Program-made: the position numbers and the translations under genes
NCBI GenBank assembly: GCA_964560495.1
Contig: CAZLMM010000008.1
Location: 62,001-126,000, forward strand
Direction: 5' to 3'
Source: UBA5069 sp964560495
GTDB lineage: Bacteria > Chloroflexota > Anaerolineae > Caldilineales > Caldilineaceae
DNA: 64,000 bases
Notes under the pieces: model-generated
Seen by the model: the letters and a program-made list of their open reading frames with translations, nothing else
What the model was told of the DNA's origin: nothing
Database searches by the model: none
Shown: in pieces, positions 34,987 to 44,720 of the stretch
How the letters are laid out: each line of letters opens with the position of its first letter
Position numbering within the stretch: position 1 is the first letter of the stretch

Positions 34987-36255
34987 ATGTCCATACGTTC
35001 CGCCCGCTTCTATTCTTTTGTTGCGCTTTTCTCCCTGGCGTTGGCTGCCAGCACCGGCGTCCTTTTGCGCTTTGGCCTGCTCTACGGCATGCCAGCATGG
35101 GCGCAGAATTATGGGACGATTCGCCACGCCCACAGCCATCTCATGTATTTCGGCTGGGGCACGTTGGGCGTCATGGCGCTGGTGTGGAGGATGCTGCCCG
35201 GACTGACCGGGCGACCGCTGCCGCGGGGCGTTCATGGGCAAATGGCCTTGACCTGCATCCTCTCCCTGCTCAGTTTTCCTGCGTTCTGGTCCAATGGCTA
35301 TGGCCTCACCTCCATTGGCTCTGCGGAACTGCCGCTCGGCTCTATGACCGCTGCGGCCAATGGGTTGCCGTGGTTTCTCTTCGCCATTTTGTATGCACGG
35401 GCCACATGGAGATTACCCGCTCGCCATACTCCAATCCAGTTGTGGGATTGGGCGCTTGTCCTCTTGCTGTTGGCGACCGCCGGCGCGCTGGCTTTGGGCA
35501 TGCAGGTTGCGCTTGGCGTTGAAAGCGCAGCCCTGCGCGACGCCTCCCTCCATCTCTTTCTTGACCTCTTCGCCGTCGGGTGGTTTTCTCTTGCCATCCT
35601 GGGTTTGCTCTGGGCCTCTCTTCAGCAGCGAACGTCGCTGCCCGCCTGGCTGCCGACGCAAAGCCTGGCGATTCTCCTTTGCGCGACCTTTGTTTTGGGT
35701 ATGTCAGCGGCCTTCGTCACTCCATCCATGTTCTGGCTCTCGGCAATCGCCAATCTGGTTGCTGCCTTGCTCCTCCTGCGCCACTTGCTGGAACTGATGC
35801 GACGTCGGACATACCTGCCGCTGCTGGTGTGGTTCGCCCTGAGCTTGCTGGCAGTCCATCTCCTCACTGCGTTCGCCGTCATCATCCCCGGCGTGTGGCT
35901 GTGGGCGGCAGGCACACAGTTACGTATCTTCTTTCTTCACAACCTACTCTTGGGTTGGATGAGCAGCGCGCTCTTGGGGTTGCTCATCGTGGAGATGACC
36001 ACATGGCGGCGCAGTTTTGTCGTCGCGCTCTCTGCGCTGTGGGGCGCCGGCGTGAGCATCATGCTGCTGGCGTTGTTGGGGCTTGGTCTGAGCGGAGTGT
36101 TGGCCCTGCCGACGGTCGCTCTCCTGCATACGGCCACATACGCCAGCATTGGGCCGGCATTGGCCGCAACTCTGGCCGCCGGCGGCATGGGTTGGCTGTT
36201 CATCGCGCCGCCCAAAGCGCAGTCATTCTCGACCCCCTACAGCGTGGAAACTTGA
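34987..36255 (+). CDS. Polytopic membrane protein with conserved His motifs
   Basis: About 422 residues and roughly 12 membrane helices. Conserved-looking His patterns are RHAHSHLMYFGW (about 60) and FFLHNLLLGWMS; these recall heme- or metal-binding membrane proteins such as the NnrS/cbb3-assembly groups, but I cannot place it firmly. A TATAAT at 34944-34949 lies inside the longer frame (to 34876), so I start at the downstream ATG. Its 3' end overlaps the convergent oxidoreductase gene by 19 bp. Confidence 0.7.
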   Translation: MSIRSARFYSFVALFSLALAASTGVLLRFGLLYGMPAWAQNYGTIRHAHSHLMYFGWGTLGVMALVWRMLPGLTGRPLPRGVHGQMALTCILSLLSFPAFWSNGYGLTSIGSAELPLGSMTAAANGLPWFLFAILYARATWRLPARHTPIQLWDWALVLLLLATAGALALGMQVALGVESAALRDASLHLFLDLFAVGWFSLAILGLLWASLQQRTSLPAWLPTQSLAILLCATFVLGMSAAFVTPSMFWLSAIANLVAALLLLRHLLELMRRRTYLPLLVWFALSLLAVHLLTAFAVIIPGVWLWAAGTQLRIFFLHNLLLGWMSSALLGLLIVEMTTWRRSFVVALSALWGAGVSIMLLALLGLGLSGVLALPTVALLHTATYASIGPALAATLAAGGMGWLFIAPPKAQSFSTPYSVET

Positions 36256-37745
36256 AATGGAATCCCCTCCCGGTGACATAGGAGCTGAATCACGTTCCGG
36301 CCAGAGATAGCGGCCAAAGGAACGCTGCCGCCCGGCTCCACCCACTGACCGATGTGATAAAAGTTTTCTAATCCCGGCATTGTATTGCCCACCCCCAGGA
36401 TCATCATGAGCATTGTCTCTTTGGTGAGCAGCCAGCCGCAGGTGGAGCCTTGCCAGTTGCCGGTGTAACGTTCGTAGCTCAAGGGCGTAGCCACATCGGT
36501 CACTTCCACCTGGCTGCACAGCCCAGGGTGGAGGCCATCCAAAAAGTCCGTGACGATCTCGGCCACTTGGAGCTGTTCCATGTCGTACAATTTGCGACCA
36601 TAGATGCGCTGCCAGTAATCGTAGTCGCTGGGCAGCATCACTTCCACCACTGACTTGCCTGCCGGCGCCAGGGTGGAATCGAAACAGTAGTGCTTGACGC
36701 CGATTTCATGGCGCTCTTGCCCGGCGATGACGATGGGTTCATCCAGCAGATACATATTCCAGTGTGGCGCATCAGCAAGGTCGCGGTTTACACCCAACGA
36801 GACTTGCAGCTGAGAGTGAATCGGAAGACGTCCGTCATAGCGTCGTTGCAGGGTCCGGTCGATGAAGCGACCATCCAGCAAATGATAAAGCGTGGCGCGG
36901 CCATCTGCGGCGGAGATCACCACGTCAGCCCGATGCTCGCTGTCATCATACAGGCGCACGCCGACGGCTTTGTTCCCATCCACGAGGACCTTTTCCACCT
37001 GCGCCTTGTAGTGGATTTCGCCGCCCAATTCCAGATAGCGCCGTTCGATGGCGCGGGCAAATTCCAGCGATCCACCAACCGGAAAGCCGGCGTTGTGCAT
37101 GTGCATGTAAGCCAACAACGACAACCCCACCATCATGGGGATATCGGGCCAGGCGAAGACCTGGGGAAAGGCCCGACGCAGGAAAGGATCGCGAAAGCGA
37201 ACAGCGAACTCCTGGGCAGAGACCCTGCCCCAACGCATGAGCGGCCCGAGGAAAGGCATCATGCGTCGCCCCAGGGCCATGCCGTCGGCAGCGGTCATGA
37301 GTTCTCGCGGCTTCATGCGCATGAGCGACATATCGAAGCGTGTAAAGGCGCGAATGCCGTCGGCCAACCCAGCGATGAGCAGTGCATCGGTGGGCGAAAG
37401 TTCGCTCATGTGCTGCTGTAGGCGGTCTGGGTCGCAATAGACGATGAGCGTTTTGCCGCTGGAGTCGGTGACGCGCATGAATTCCGTGTGATAGATCATG
37501 GGGCGTCTCTGCACTGCGCCCAGCTCGCGCCAGAGGCTGTTGAAAGGCTGCCCTTCGCCAGAGCCAAAGAGGTAGTGGATACAGCCATCGAAAGTGTAGC
37601 CTTTGCGTTCCCAGGCGGTGCAGAGGCCGCCAGGAAGATCGTGCATCTCAAAGATTTGCGAGCGAAAGCCGTTCATCTGGGCGTAACAGCCTACCGCCAA
37701 CCCGGCGACGCCCGCGCCGATGATGATTACTGTCTTGTCCTTCAT
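36237..37745 (-). CDS. FAD-dependent oxidoreductase, CrtI/phytoene-desaturase-like
   Basis: 502 residues. N-terminal FAD-binding VIIIGAGVAGLAVG followed by DLPGGLCTAWERKGYTFDG, the CrtI/CrtO-like signature (glycine-rich plus GGxxxT-type loop). C-terminal PGLENFYHIGQWVEPGGSVP completes the FAD site. Such proteins desaturate or isomerise carotenoids or saturate prenyl chains; no carotenoid genes are nearby, so the substrate is open. Converges with and overlaps the membrane-protein gene at 36237-36255. Confidence 0.87.
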   Translation of the reverse strand: MKDKTVIIIGAGVAGLAVGCYAQMNGFRSQIFEMHDLPGGLCTAWERKGYTFDGCIHYLFGSGEGQPFNSLWRELGAVQRRPMIYHTEFMRVTDSSGKTLIVYCDPDRLQQHMSELSPTDALLIAGLADGIRAFTRFDMSLMRMKPRELMTAADGMALGRRMMPFLGPLMRWGRVSAQEFAVRFRDPFLRRAFPQVFAWPDIPMMVGLSLLAYMHMHNAGFPVGGSLEFARAIERRYLELGGEIHYKAQVEKVLVDGNKAVGVRLYDDSEHRADVVISAADGRATLYHLLDGRFIDRTLQRRYDGRLPIHSQLQVSLGVNRDLADAPHWNMYLLDEPIVIAGQERHEIGVKHYCFDSTLAPAGKSVVEVMLPSDYDYWQRIYGRKLYDMEQLQVAEIVTDFLDGLHPGLCSQVEVTDVATPLSYERYTGNWQGSTCGWLLTKETMLMMILGVGNTMPGLENFYHIGQWVEPGGSVPLAAISGRNVIQLLCHREGIPFQVSTL

Positions 37746-37888
37746 GCCGATTACCCTCTTTGACCAGCGCCAGAATCAACCAGTTGGCTGTATGAGCGCC
37801 GGGCGCGCCGTCCATACACCGCCGCTGTTCAGCCTAGCGAAGATTCAGCCGCATGAAGACTATCGAAAGTTGTGTGTTTGTGGGGTGT

Positions 37889-38425
37889 TCACAGGGCCGC
37901 GGCGCCGCATGCGCCGCGATAGCCGCAGAGACGACAGCGTTCTGGTTCGTTGTGTTGGCGCTGCACTTCGGACGCGCCGCGGGCGCGACGCACAGCCTCG
38001 GCAGCGTCGCTGACCTGGCGGCGCAACTCGTCAGTGAAGGGAATCTGAAGTGTGGCGTCGGCGTAGCGCAGCAGACCGTAGGGCGGGGTCACGCCATACA
38101 CCTCCTCGACCATCAAGCAGTAGGCAGCAAGCTGCAAGATATGTCCAGGGTGAGGGGAAGCCGGACGGCGTCGGCTTTTCACTTCCACAGGGATGACCAG
38201 TTTTCGCTTGCCCTCGCTGCGGTGAACCAGATAATCAGGCCGCCCCACCAACCCGTAGCGACGGCTGATGAGGGGCGCTTCCACTTTTTCTTCTGCGCCT
38301 GTGTCGTGATAGACAAGCTCGCCTGTGGGCAGACCTGCCTTTTTCCGGGTGCGTCTGCCCCACCAGATGAAAAGGAACCCACAGGCCAACAGAACGATCG
38401 CGACGACAATGAGCAGGCCAGGCAT
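37889..38425 (-). CDS. Membrane-anchored Cas4-like PD-(D/E)XK nuclease
   Basis: 178 residues. One N-terminal membrane helix (about 3-22), then RRYGLVGRPDYLV, VIPVEVKSRR and HILQLAAYCLM, which are the D, ExK and Q motifs of Cas4/RecB-type nucleases. The C-terminus has RCRLCGYRGAC, part of a Cys cluster that could hold Fe-S; the fourth Cys expected for Cas4 is not obvious. No CRISPR array or other cas gene is present, so this is a solitary member. Gap of 18 nt from the alcohol dehydrogenase upstream. Confidence 0.78.
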   Translation of the reverse strand: MPGLLIVVAIVLLACGFLFIWWGRRTRKKAGLPTGELVYHDTGAEEKVEAPLISRRYGLVGRPDYLVHRSEGKRKLVIPVEVKSRRRPASPHPGHILQLAAYCLMVEEVYGVTPPYGLLRYADATLQIPFTDELRRQVSDAAEAVRRARGASEVQRQHNEPERCRLCGYRGACGAAAL

Positions 38426-38443
38426 AGGCTAGATGGGTCAGAG

Positions 38444-39544
38444 TCAAAAGACGATGACGCCACGGGCAACTGCGCCCGCTTCCATATCTTGAAAGGCCTG
38501 GGGGAGCTGGTCGAGGGCATAGCGCGCAGTTACCAGCCGGTCAATGGGTAGTCGGTTCGAACGATAGAGATGGAGGAGTTGCGGCACATCCACCAACGGT
38601 CGCGCAGATCCAGCGAAGCAGCCCAACAGCCGTTTGTTCTGAAAGATGAGTGCGCCGGCAGAGATTGGCACTTCCTGTTTTGCTGAGTGCATGCCGATGA
38701 TGACAGCCGTTCCGCCTGGCCGCGCCATGGTGAGCGCCTGGTTGATGGTGGTCGCACCGCCGACGCTGTCAAAGACATAGGTCGGGCCGCCGTTGAGCAT
38801 CTCCTTTACCGCCGCCACAGCATCCAGCGAACGAGCGTTGAGCGTGTGGGTGGCGCCAAACTGGCGGGCAAATTCTAATTTGCTTTCCATCACATCCACT
38901 GCCACAACCGGAGCACAACCGGCCAGGGTACAGCCCATGATGGCGCTCAGCCCTACGCCGCCGCAACCGATCACAGCTGCGCTGCTGCCGGGGACGATTT
39001 GCGCCGTGTTGATGACCGCGCCCACGCCCGTCATCACCGCGCAGCCGGCCACCGCAGCGACCTCGAAGGGGATATCATCGGCGATGGGGATGACGCCGGC
39101 CTCGTCGATCACGATGTATTCCGACATTGTGGCAGAACTCAGCATGGGCTTCAGGGGCAGACCATCCAGCCCAGTATGACGAGATGTGCCATCGGGCATG
39201 AGCGCGCTGAAGGTGGTGGCTGCAAACCGCTCGCAAAGGTTGGGCATCCCCCGGCGACAGGTGGGGCATTGGCCACATGCCGGCAACCAATTGACGGCAA
39301 TGTGGTCGCCTGGGCGGATGCGAGTGACATTGCTGCCCACCTCTTCGACCACGCCAGCGCCCTCGTGACCGAGCACCAGAGGCGGCGTTGCACGCAGCTC
39401 GCCGCGCATATTGTGCAAGTCTGAATGACACACGCCGGCCGCGCGCACGCGCACCAGGACTTCATTGGCTTTTGGCGGATCGAGGTTGATTTGTTCGATG
39501 GTCAACTGGTTGACCGCACGCACAACGGCAGCATTTGTCAGCAT
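38444..39544 (-). CDS. Zinc-dependent alcohol dehydrogenase
   Basis: 366 residues, medium-chain dehydrogenase. Catalytic zinc site GVCHSDLH and GHEGAG, structural zinc cluster CGQCPTCRRGMPNLC, and NAD-binding VIGCGGVGLSAI are complete. The family includes formaldehyde- and aryl/alkyl-alcohol oxidising enzymes. It lies 6 nt after the MaoC-like gene, so the two are probably one operon acting on acyl or alcohol intermediates. Product specificity unknown. Confidence 0.92.
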   Translation of the reverse strand: MLTNAAVVRAVNQLTIEQINLDPPKANEVLVRVRAAGVCHSDLHNMRGELRATPPLVLGHEGAGVVEEVGSNVTRIRPGDHIAVNWLPACGQCPTCRRGMPNLCERFAATTFSALMPDGTSRHTGLDGLPLKPMLSSATMSEYIVIDEAGVIPIADDIPFEVAAVAGCAVMTGVGAVINTAQIVPGSSAAVIGCGGVGLSAIMGCTLAGCAPVVAVDVMESKLEFARQFGATHTLNARSLDAVAAVKEMLNGGPTYVFDSVGGATTINQALTMARPGGTAVIIGMHSAKQEVPISAGALIFQNKRLLGCFAGSARPLVDVPQLLHLYRSNRLPIDRLVTARYALDQLPQAFQDMEAGAVARGVIVF

Positions 39545-39550
39545 ATTCGC

Positions 39551-40021
<471 letters not shown>

Positions 40022-40049
40022 GCACTCTCTTGTTCTATTGTTTTGGAGA

Positions 40050-40585
40050 ATTCGATGAGAAAGAGCCGCCGGAATCCGCCGTGCGAAACGAACAAACTCC
40101 TGCTGCATCTCCTCGAAACGTTGAGGGTCGATTCCCGTGGCGCGTTCGATGGTCTCCCATGTCACGCCAACCTTGAGCAATTCGGCGATGGTCTTGATCT
40201 CGCCTTTGATTTCCCCTCTGTTCCTCTCTCAGTTCTTCTCTTATACTTCGCTCTGTTTGAAACCAGGAGTTTTCACAGTTCAAAAACTCCTGGTTTCAAA
40301 GCAACCGCAGTTTAGTTCCCCTTCACGCAACAGTTCTTCTTCTGACCTATGGGCGTCTACCGTTCTGGCAAATTCTGTGACTGTTCGACCTTCCTGTGTG
40401 GCAAAGACATAGCGCACAAAAACGCGCGCATAGTTGACGCCGCCGTTCTCCGACATTTGCGCCAATAACTCAGCAGCCCAGGTTCAGCGTCTCTTGGATG
40501 GGTTCATGGAACGCAGCATACATGAGCAGTTGCATCACCTTCGCGCGCAAGTTACCCCTTATTGTAGTCGGATTCAAGCCAGATT
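40050..40585 (-). pseudogene. Remnant of an Rpn-type PD-(D/E)XK nuclease/transposase-like gene
   Basis: Pieces in different frames line up in order: LRAKVMQLLMYAAFHEPIQE, then after a frameshift AQMSENGGVNYARVFVRYVF and EFARTVDAHRSEEELLREG, then the inserted palindromic repeat (40242-40314), then IKTIAELLKVGVTWETIERA and GIDPQRFEEMQQEF. This order and style fit the C-terminal half of Rpn/YhgA-like proteins (from memory). At least one frameshift plus the insertion; the N-terminal nuclease part is gone. Non-functional. Confidence 0.7.
40242..40314 (-). repeat. Dispersed palindromic repeat, copy C (inside the Rpn remnant)
   Basis: Inverse orientation relative to copy A, with the same CACAGTTCAA loop. 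Ends TATACTTCGCTC and ACCGCAGTTTA. It separates two parts of one decayed coding sequence, so it appears to have inserted there. Confidence 0.85.
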
Positions 40586-40746
40586 GGTGAACTGCTCATG
40601 AGTGGTGAATAATTGAATGGCGAAGCCGACAGCGTGCGATCAGGTGGAATCCAGTCGATCATACTACGGCAAAGCGGGATTGCAAATTCGCTGGCGTGTG
40701 GATCAGGCAAGAAGACGAGAAGACCACATCAGGCCGGTCAACAACA

Positions 40747-40788
40747 GCATGCCCTCTTGGAAAGCCTGAGTGACCCAAGAGGGCATGC
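40747..40788 (-). terminator. Terminator-like hairpin after the exported-protein operon
   Basis: Perfect 14-bp stem GCATGCCCTCTTGG / CCAAGAGGGCATGC with a 14-nt loop, 25 nt beyond the stop at 40813. The following U-tract on the minus strand is weak (TGTTGTTG). Confidence 0.65.
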
Positions 40789-40812
40789 GTCTAAACGAGA
40801 TGCGGCTTGCAC

Positions 40813-41814
40813 CTACTGCTTCTGGATGATGGGCAGATAGAGCTCGCCAAAGACCACGTTAGCCGAACAGAGGGCGGCGTCAAGGTCATCGTTGGCGGCC
40901 AGTCCCATCTGCCCGGCGCTGCGATAGATGCGCAACGGCGCTACGCTCAGCAGGTCGCCGGCATTGGCGCCGAGGGTCGCTAACGAGGGAGAGGCCGAGG
41001 CAAGGGAAATCAGCACCTTGTCGCCGCTATCCAGCGCGCCATTGCCGTTCTCCTGAAGACACAGCGCGTCGATGGCGTCGCCGCTGACCAGACCCAGGCT
41101 GCTATGATCCGCGTAGACCACCGGCAAGAAGTCGCCTGTGGCCGCGAGAATATCCGCCGCAGTTGCGCTGATGTTTGTCAGGCTGGGAGAATCCGTTGTC
41201 AGTGCAAAGAAGATTGGATTGTCCAGGCGACCATCGCAATCCAGGTCTACGCTCTGACACGGGTCGCGTTCCAGCGCATCGACGTCGTCAGAGGTCGGCG
41301 TCTCGCTCAGGGTCAGGCCATAGCCGCCGTTGCCGGCGCAGGCGATGCCATCGCCATCCAAGTCTTGCGCGTTGGAACCATCGAACTCAGTCTGAAACGC
41401 ATCGGCCTGGGGTTGCGAAGGTGAACATCCTGCTTCGGCGCTGACAGCCGAACCTGCTGCGCCGAGCGCGCCTGTCTTTACCGAGAAGTGAAGCGCCGGC
41501 AGGCCATCGGCGATGAAGTCGCCGCCATAGGAAAGCGCGCTCAGATCATCCACTGCGTTCGTGTCGGGGTCGGTGCAGACCAGGCCCAGTTCTTCGCAGG
41601 CGATCGAGACGATGCCGCCAGCGACAAGAATGTCCGCCGGACGCAGCCCGAGCGCCGTTGCCGGTCCGGCGCGCGCCACCGAGAAGCTGAAGCTCTGGAC
41701 ATCGGCCGGCGGCGTGTGGGGCGACGCCGGAGCGCCCGTGACTGCGGCGATCAGGATCAGCGGCAGCGCGACGAGCAGGAATCGTAATTGTCTCACACCC
41801 TGTAGTGCGCGCAT
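40813..41814 (-). CDS. Exported repeat protein ending in a YLP motif
   Basis: 333 residues with a signal peptide (about 10-27). At least two, perhaps three, diverged internal repeats of roughly 80-100 residues: SPSLTNISATAADIL ... LGLVSGDAIDALCL and SPSLATLGANAGDLL ... MGLAANDDLDAALC, with an earlier PATALGLRPADIL copy. One EF-hand-like DLDGDGIACAG stretch could bind calcium. Ends GELYLPIIQKQ. No enzymatic motif. Second gene of a two-gene exported-protein run (13-nt gap). Confidence 0.72.
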   Translation of the reverse strand: MRALQGVRQLRFLLVALPLILIAAVTGAPASPHTPPADVQSFSFSVARAGPATALGLRPADILVAGGIVSIACEELGLVCTDPDTNAVDDLSALSYGGDFIADGLPALHFSVKTGALGAAGSAVSAEAGCSPSQPQADAFQTEFDGSNAQDLDGDGIACAGNGGYGLTLSETPTSDDVDALERDPCQSVDLDCDGRLDNPIFFALTTDSPSLTNISATAADILAATGDFLPVVYADHSSLGLVSGDAIDALCLQENGNGALDSGDKVLISLASASPSLATLGANAGDLLSVAPLRIYRSAGQMGLAANDDLDAALCSANVVFGELYLPIIQKQ

Positions 41815-41827
41815 GGTTCACCTCACT

Positions 41828-43177
41828 TTACTGAGGCGGCCACTGGGGCATGAAGACGCGCACCGGCGTGATCTGTTCTACATCCAGGCTTTCGCCCTCA
41901 CCCACGCCGATGTCGATGCAGTCGCTGCTGTTCCACCACCACCACCAATATCCCCAACCGCACCAGTAGGGAAAGTAGTAGACAAGCGCAGCCTGGGCGT
42001 TGGCCGCCGTTTCACCGGCGGCAATCCAGCGTTGCGTCTGCCAGCTCAGGAAGTAGTGTTGAATATCCACATCCAGGTTTTGCGGCGTCACCAATGCCAG
42101 ATCGTACCAACGACCCGGAATCCAGGGGTAGATGACCTGGCTGGTTTGGGCAGGCGTCACGGTGATGGGGTTCGGGTCTGTCGGTCCCTTGTTGCTCACC
42201 AGCACATAATCCACCGAGATGTGGGGTCCGGTCTGAAGGACGACCTTCTCACAGCGACCGATGAGCGCAACCAGGGCGGGCGCGGTTTCGGCTACGTTGT
42301 GTAGGGCATCCGTCGGCCCCATGTTCATGCCGGCGTTGAGCGCAGCCATAGATGCGTTCTTCTGTTGTGGAGTGATGTCTGTCGCACGCTCCGCATCAGC
42401 CTTGAGATGATTGTAGAGAATCTCGCGGCAGTCGATGTTAGGATAAGCCGTCTGCGCAATTGGGAGGGGAAGGATGCGTTGATAGGCGTAGCCCAAACGC
42501 CAGGGCAGCGGCCACCACCACCACCACCACCAGGGTTGATAGTGAATGTCTTTCTTCATCACCTCGGAGCCGCGCACATAGTCGGCGGCCACATCGAGCT
42601 GGCTGAAACGCTGAACATTGGTGCCGGCCACAAGTTGTGGCCCGATGCCAATGACGACGAAGCCCTCGACGGTGAAGCCAATGCCATATGTCCCAACGAA
42701 GGTGGCGTTCACGTTGCCGGTCAGCAGCTTGGCGATATCGTCGCAGTCGATGCGGAAGGCGTAGTCGGGGCCGAGAACGACCCTGAACCACTTGCCCGGC
42801 GGCACGCCCTGCTCTACCTTGCTGTGGTCTTCCACGGGAGCCAACACTGCTTTCTTGAAGAGTGTGACTGCATGGGCGTTGGGATTGTGGATCAGAACGT
42901 CCGTCGCCTGATGAACGATGGGCGCATTCAAGCCATACCAGAACTGTCCTGGCGGGAGCGCGGCTGTGCAGACAAACTTGGCCGAATACTGCAAGATCAT
43001 GCTCTGGGCGTTGCTGGCGTCCGGCGCATCTTGCGCCAGCACACCTTCGATGTGCGGCCCGCTACGGGCTACCTCCGGCGGCGCAGCCTGGAGAGGCGTC
43101 CAGACGCCGGCCAATAAGCCCAAGACCAGCCCAACGATGGTCAGCACATTGACCACCATTCGTTTGTTGGCGTTCAT
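41828..43177 (-). CDS. Exported protein with a seven-tryptophan run
   Basis: 449 residues. Start at ATG 43177 after AAAGGAGG; the longer frame to 43402 is rejected. Signal peptide (about 8-30, PLQAAPP). Two Trp-rich patches: PWWWWWWWPLPW (about residues 217-228) and YWWWWWNSSD near the C-terminus. The rest is beta-rich with no known motif. The first patch comes from seven TGG codons in a row (42522-42542). Function unknown; aromatic clusters could bind sugars or membranes. Confidence 0.7.
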   Translation of the reverse strand: MNANKRMVVNVLTIVGLVLGLLAGVWTPLQAAPPEVARSGPHIEGVLAQDAPDASNAQSMILQYSAKFVCTAALPPGQFWYGLNAPIVHQATDVLIHNPNAHAVTLFKKAVLAPVEDHSKVEQGVPPGKWFRVVLGPDYAFRIDCDDIAKLLTGNVNATFVGTYGIGFTVEGFVVIGIGPQLVAGTNVQRFSQLDVAADYVRGSEVMKKDIHYQPWWWWWWWPLPWRLGYAYQRILPLPIAQTAYPNIDCREILYNHLKADAERATDITPQQKNASMAALNAGMNMGPTDALHNVAETAPALVALIGRCEKVVLQTGPHISVDYVLVSNKGPTDPNPITVTPAQTSQVIYPWIPGRWYDLALVTPQNLDVDIQHYFLSWQTQRWIAAGETAANAQAALVYYFPYWCGWGYWWWWWNSSDCIDIGVGEGESLDVEQITPVRVFMPQWPPQ

Positions 43178-43730
43178 AGTTACCTCCTTTTGTGAACGTG
43201 AACAGCCAAACGCAACGAAAACACAGAACCGGCAATCCGGCTCTTCGGGGCAACGGGCAGGCAGCAGATACGTGAGCGATGGGAATGGTCCTGCCAGCGA
43301 ACCATTCCTGGCAGCGATGTATGCGAGAGGCGATGACAACCAGGACGACGATGGATGTAAGAACGTTGTGTAACAGCGCAGAATATGATGATCGTAGATC
43401 ACATTGGGGCGTAAGTCAATAGTAAAGTTGAGCCTTCAAGCGGGGACTGTCTAGCGAATCGTCTTAGTTCATTCCCCAGATGAACTACGCCCAGTGATCC
43501 CGATGGCACTGTAACAGAAAGCTACCGCGGACCGCTATGAGTGTAACAACAGTTTGAGAATGATCTGGGTCACAAGCGCAGGCGGAGCTGGGCGAATACG
43601 CAGTTCTACGGCGCCGGAGAATGATGGTCAATGTTGGGCGAGTTCGTCTTGCCTGCGGTTTCACGATAGAATAGCCTTGTTTGATTTTTCCGTTCGTCTG
43701 ATTGACCAGGTAAGGTCGGGAGAATTTTCT
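43178..43730. other. Divergent intergenic region
   Basis: About 550 bp between the exported-protein operon and the carbamoyltransferase. I see no gene, repeat or strong promoter; a TAGAAT near 43667 is the only -10-like box and has no matching -35. Confidence 0.35.
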
Positions 43731-44708
<978 letters not shown>

Positions 44709-44720
44709 AGGTGAATCCGA

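Noticed and set aside
37889..38425. CRISPR-Cas locus suggested by the Cas4-like gene
   Set aside because: No array of spaced repeats and no cas1, cas2 or effector gene on either strand.
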